DNA of 13,529 nt, from contig CAYYZY010000204.1 of NCBI GenBank assembly GCA_964475955.1, positions 1 through 13,529 on the forward strand, given 5' to 3'. This document shows, one piece after another, positions 11,311 through 13,529 of this stretch. The notes under the pieces are model-generated. The model was not told the origin of the DNA and did no database searches. It worked only from the letters and a program-made list of their open reading frames with translations. The first letter of the stretch is position 1. Each line of letters opens with the position of its first letter. The position numbers and the translations under genes are program-made. Origin of the DNA: DATKZH01 sp964475955. GTDB lineage: Bacteria > Planctomycetota > Planctomycetia > Pirellulales > Thermoguttaceae.

Positions 11311-13529
11311 ATGAACGCCCAACGATCCCTCCTCGCGGCGCTGGCTGCGGCGGCCGTGCTGAGCCTGGCCGTCGGAGCGGCGGCGGCCGACCCGGCGAAG
11401 CGGCCCAACGTGCTCTTCGTCTTCACCGACGACCACGCCTCGCACGCCATCAGCGCCTACGGCTCGAAGATCAATAAAACGCCCCATATCGACCGCCTGG
11501 CCGAGGAGGGCATGCTCTTCCGCAACTGCTTCGTGACCAACTCGATCTGCGCCCCCAGCCGGGCGGTGATCCAGACCGGCAAGCACAGCCACACGAACGG
11601 CGTGATCGACAACCGCGTCGATTTCGACAACTCCCAGCAGACCTTCCCCAAGCTCCTTCAGAAGGCCGGCTACCAGACGGCCATCATCGGTAAGTGGCAC
11701 CTCAAGGTCGAACCGACCGGCTTCGACCACTGGCAGGTGCTCGTCGGGCAAGGCACCTACTACAACCCCAGGTTCCGCACGGCCGAGGGCCCGCTGAACC
11801 TTACCGGGTATACAACCGAGGTCATCACCGACCTCGCCTTGGAGTGGCTCGAGCGGGGCCGCGACCAGTCGAAGCCCTTCATGCTCATGTACCAGCACAA
11901 GGCCCCGCACCGCGAATGGCTGCCTGGCCCCGATCACCTGGCGATGTACGACGACGTCACGATCCCCGAGCCGGCGACCCTCTTCGACGACTACTCCGGC
12001 CGCACCCGCGCCGCCAAGTGGGCCTCGATGACCATCGCCCGGCACATGAACGACCTCGACCTCAAGCTCATGCTCCCGCGCTATCTCAACGACGCGCAGC
12101 GCGCGGTGATCGAGGCCGCCTACGGCCCGAAGAACGAGGCGATGCGCGAAGCGGACCTCCGCGGCGCGGAACTGGTGCGCTGGAAGTACCAGCGCTACAT
12201 CAAGGACTACCTGCGGTGCATCGCCTCGGTCGACGACAACCTGGGCCGCGTGCTCGACTACCTCGATGAGTCGGGCTTGGCCGAAAACACGGTGGTCATC
12301 TACAACTCCGACCAGGGCTTCTACCTGGGCGATCACGGCTGGTTCGACAAGCGCTGGATGTACGAGGAGTCGCTCCGCATGCCGCTCTTGGTGCGCTGGC
12401 CCGGCGTGGTCGAGCCGGGAAGTGAGAACCGCGACCTGGTGCAGAACCTCGATTTCGCCGAGACGTTCCTCGACGTCGCCGGCGCGCCCGTTCCCGACGA
12501 AATGCAGGGCCGCAGCCTCGTGCCGCTCCTCGAAGGCGAAACGCCGGACGACTGGCGCAAGAGCGTCTACTACCACTACTACGAGTTCCCCGGCTGGCAC
12601 GACGTGGTGCGCCACTACGGCGTGCGCACCGCCCACTACAAGCTCGTCTACTACTACCCGATCGACGAGTGGGAGCTGTTCGACCTCCGCAACGACCCCG
12701 ACGAACTCCAGAGCGTCTACGACGACCCGGCCTACGCCCCGGTGGTCGCCGAGTTGAAGACGGAGCTTGCGCGGCTGCGCAAGGAGAACGGGGCCGACCA
12801 GTTCGAGGAACCGCCCCTGCCGCCGGTCCCCTCGAACGTCGAGCTCGACCTCGTGCTCCAGTACGAGCCGGCGGCGCTGGAGGACGGGCGCATCCGCGAC
12901 GCCTCGGGCAAGGGCCACCACGGCAAGCCGCGCAAGGTGGAGATCGTCGACGGCCCCGAGGGCGGCAAGGCAATGAAGTTCGCAGGCGACGGGGCCGTCG
13001 TGGTCCAGCCGCCCCCTGAGAGCCTCAACCCCACGTATCGGCCGCTCACCGTGGGGGTGTGGTGCAAGGCCGAGTCGGGGGACGGGGTGATCGTGGCCCA
13101 CGGGAACCACGTGTTCGGCTACAGCCTCTACCTGAAGGATCGCGTGCCGCACTTCGCCGTGCGGCTTTCCGGGCTGTTGATGCAGGTCCGCGGCGAGAAG
13201 CCGGTGCCGCTCGGCCAGTGGACGCACCTGGCGGCCACGATCGACCGGAAGCGGGGGCTTTTGGTCCGGGTCAACGGCGAATTCGGCGGCGGGATGGCCG
13301 ACGCCCATTTCGTCACGCAGACGCCCCGCGACGCGCTGAGCGTCGGGGCCGACGTCGGCCGGCCCGTCGGTGAGTACGAAAGCCCCGCGCCCTTCCGCGG
13401 CCTGATGCGGGACGTGCGCGTCTACTGGGGGGTGATGGAAGACCCCAGCACCTCGTGGCGGCTCGACCCGTCGGAAAACAATGACCCGCTTAACTGCTGG
13501 CTTCGAGGATTCGGCTTTCTAGTTGTTTC
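11311..13529 (+). CDS. Secreted formylglycine-dependent sulfatase with C-terminal LamG-like domain (runs off the window)
   Basis: The frame stays open for 739 codons to the window edge, so the 3' end is missing. Residues 1-26 are an alanine-rich Sec signal peptide. The sulfatase domain covers about 31-495. It has metal ligands Asp40-Asp41 (VFTDDH), the formylglycine motif CAPSR with Cys80 and Arg84, TGKHSH (89-94; Lys91, His93), GKWHL (127-131), HKAPHREW (196-203) and NSDQGFYLGDHGWFDK (332-347). The HKAPHRxW signature recalls N-acetylglucosamine-6-sulfatase-like S1 enzymes, an inference only. After a proline-rich hinge (499-508) comes a concanavalin/LamG-like domain (about 511-705) with YEPAALEDGRIRDASGKGHHG and LGQWTHLAATID. 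Such tails often bind glycans. Cys80 must be oxidised by a formylglycine-generating or anaerobic maturase, none of which is in the window. The last 25 or so codons lose the usual bias. Confidence 0.92.
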   Translation, partial: MNAQRSLLAALAAAAVLSLAVGAAAADPAKRPNVLFVFTDDHASHAISAYGSKINKTPHIDRLAEEGMLFRNCFVTNSICAPSRAVIQTGKHSHTNGVIDNRVDFDNSQQTFPKLLQKAGYQTAIIGKWHLKVEPTGFDHWQVLVGQGTYYNPRFRTAEGPLNLTGYTTEVITDLALEWLERGRDQSKPFMLMYQHKAPHREWLPGPDHLAMYDDVTIPEPATLFDDYSGRTRAAKWASMTIARHMNDLDLKLMLPRYLNDAQRAVIEAAYGPKNEAMREADLRGAELVRWKYQRYIKDYLRCIASVDDNLGRVLDYLDESGLAENTVVIYNSDQGFYLGDHGWFDKRWMYEESLRMPLLVRWPGVVEPGSENRDLVQNLDFAETFLDVAGAPVPDEMQGRSLVPLLEGETPDDWRKSVYYHYYEFPGWHDVVRHYGVRTAHYKLVYYYPIDEWELFDLRNDPDELQSVYDDPAYAPVVAELKTELARLRKENGADQFEEPPLPPVPSNVELDLVLQYEPAALEDGRIRDASGKGHHGKPRKVEIVDGPEGGKAMKFAGDGAVVVQPPPESLNPTYRPLTVGVWCKAESGDGVIVAHGNHVFGYSLYLKDRVPHFAVRLSGLLMQVRGEKPVPLGQWTHLAATIDRKRGLLVRVNGEFGGGMADAHFVTQTPRDALSVGADVGRPVGEYESPAPFRGLMRDVRVYWGVMEDPSTSWRLDPSENNDPLNCWLRGFGFLVV

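Noticed and set aside
11290..13308. 672-codon minus-strand open frame over the sulfatase
   Set aside because: It is the antisense shadow of a sulfatase with signal peptide, CAPSR motif and a good ribosome site.

Overview
The window is very GC-rich bacterial DNA with strong third-position G/C bias. Its gene content points to a planctomycete, probably of the Pirellula/Lacipirellula type: a secreted formylglycine sulfatase with a LamG-like tail, a secreted neutral-ceramidase-like hydrolase, a DUF481 outer-membrane barrel, an extra Hsp70 paralogue and a DegT-type aminotransferase. The lineage is inferred from this mix; there is no rRNA or marker gene in the window.

Layout. From 180 to 3210, two genes lie on the minus strand: a short Hsp70-like ATPase and, upstream of it, a PLP-dependent DegT/DnrJ/EryC1/StrS aminotransferase. 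A divergent spacer (3211-3493) carries a good sigma70-type promoter pointing right. Its predicted transcription start falls on the start codon of a 66-residue VapB/ribbon-helix-helix antitoxin-like gene, which overlaps a nitrilase-superfamily carbon-nitrogen hydrolase by ATGA (3494-4653). A convergent four-helix membrane protein follows (4671-5642, minus). Next comes a gene-free stretch of about 590 bp with a perfect hairpin, a 9-nt periodic repeat and a terminator-like hairpin. Then come the DUF481 barrel (6237-7247, plus), a 446-bp spacer with one doubtful 45-codon ORF, and an unrecognised 273-residue protein (7694-8515, minus).

From 8791 to the right edge everything reads rightward. A secreted ceramidase-like amidohydrolase is tightly linked to a LysE-family exporter that uses a TTG start. 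A palindromic repeat and a promoter-like pair follow, then a large secreted sulfatase whose frame is still open at the window end. Two intergenic palindromic repeats (8557-8643 and 11069-11165) look like dispersed REP/MITE-type elements.

How the genes work together. The right half fits the planctomycete habit of degrading sulfated polymers and amide-containing lipids outside the cytoplasm, with the DUF481 protein in the outer membrane. The left half looks like unrelated short transcription units. The least ordinary points are the antitoxin-like gene sitting where a toxin partner would be expected but followed by a nitrilase, its apparently leaderless promoter, and the lidless Hsp70 with a degenerate interdomain linker. 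I see no phage, transposase, CRISPR array, tRNA or rRNA. I cannot claim a proven new system.
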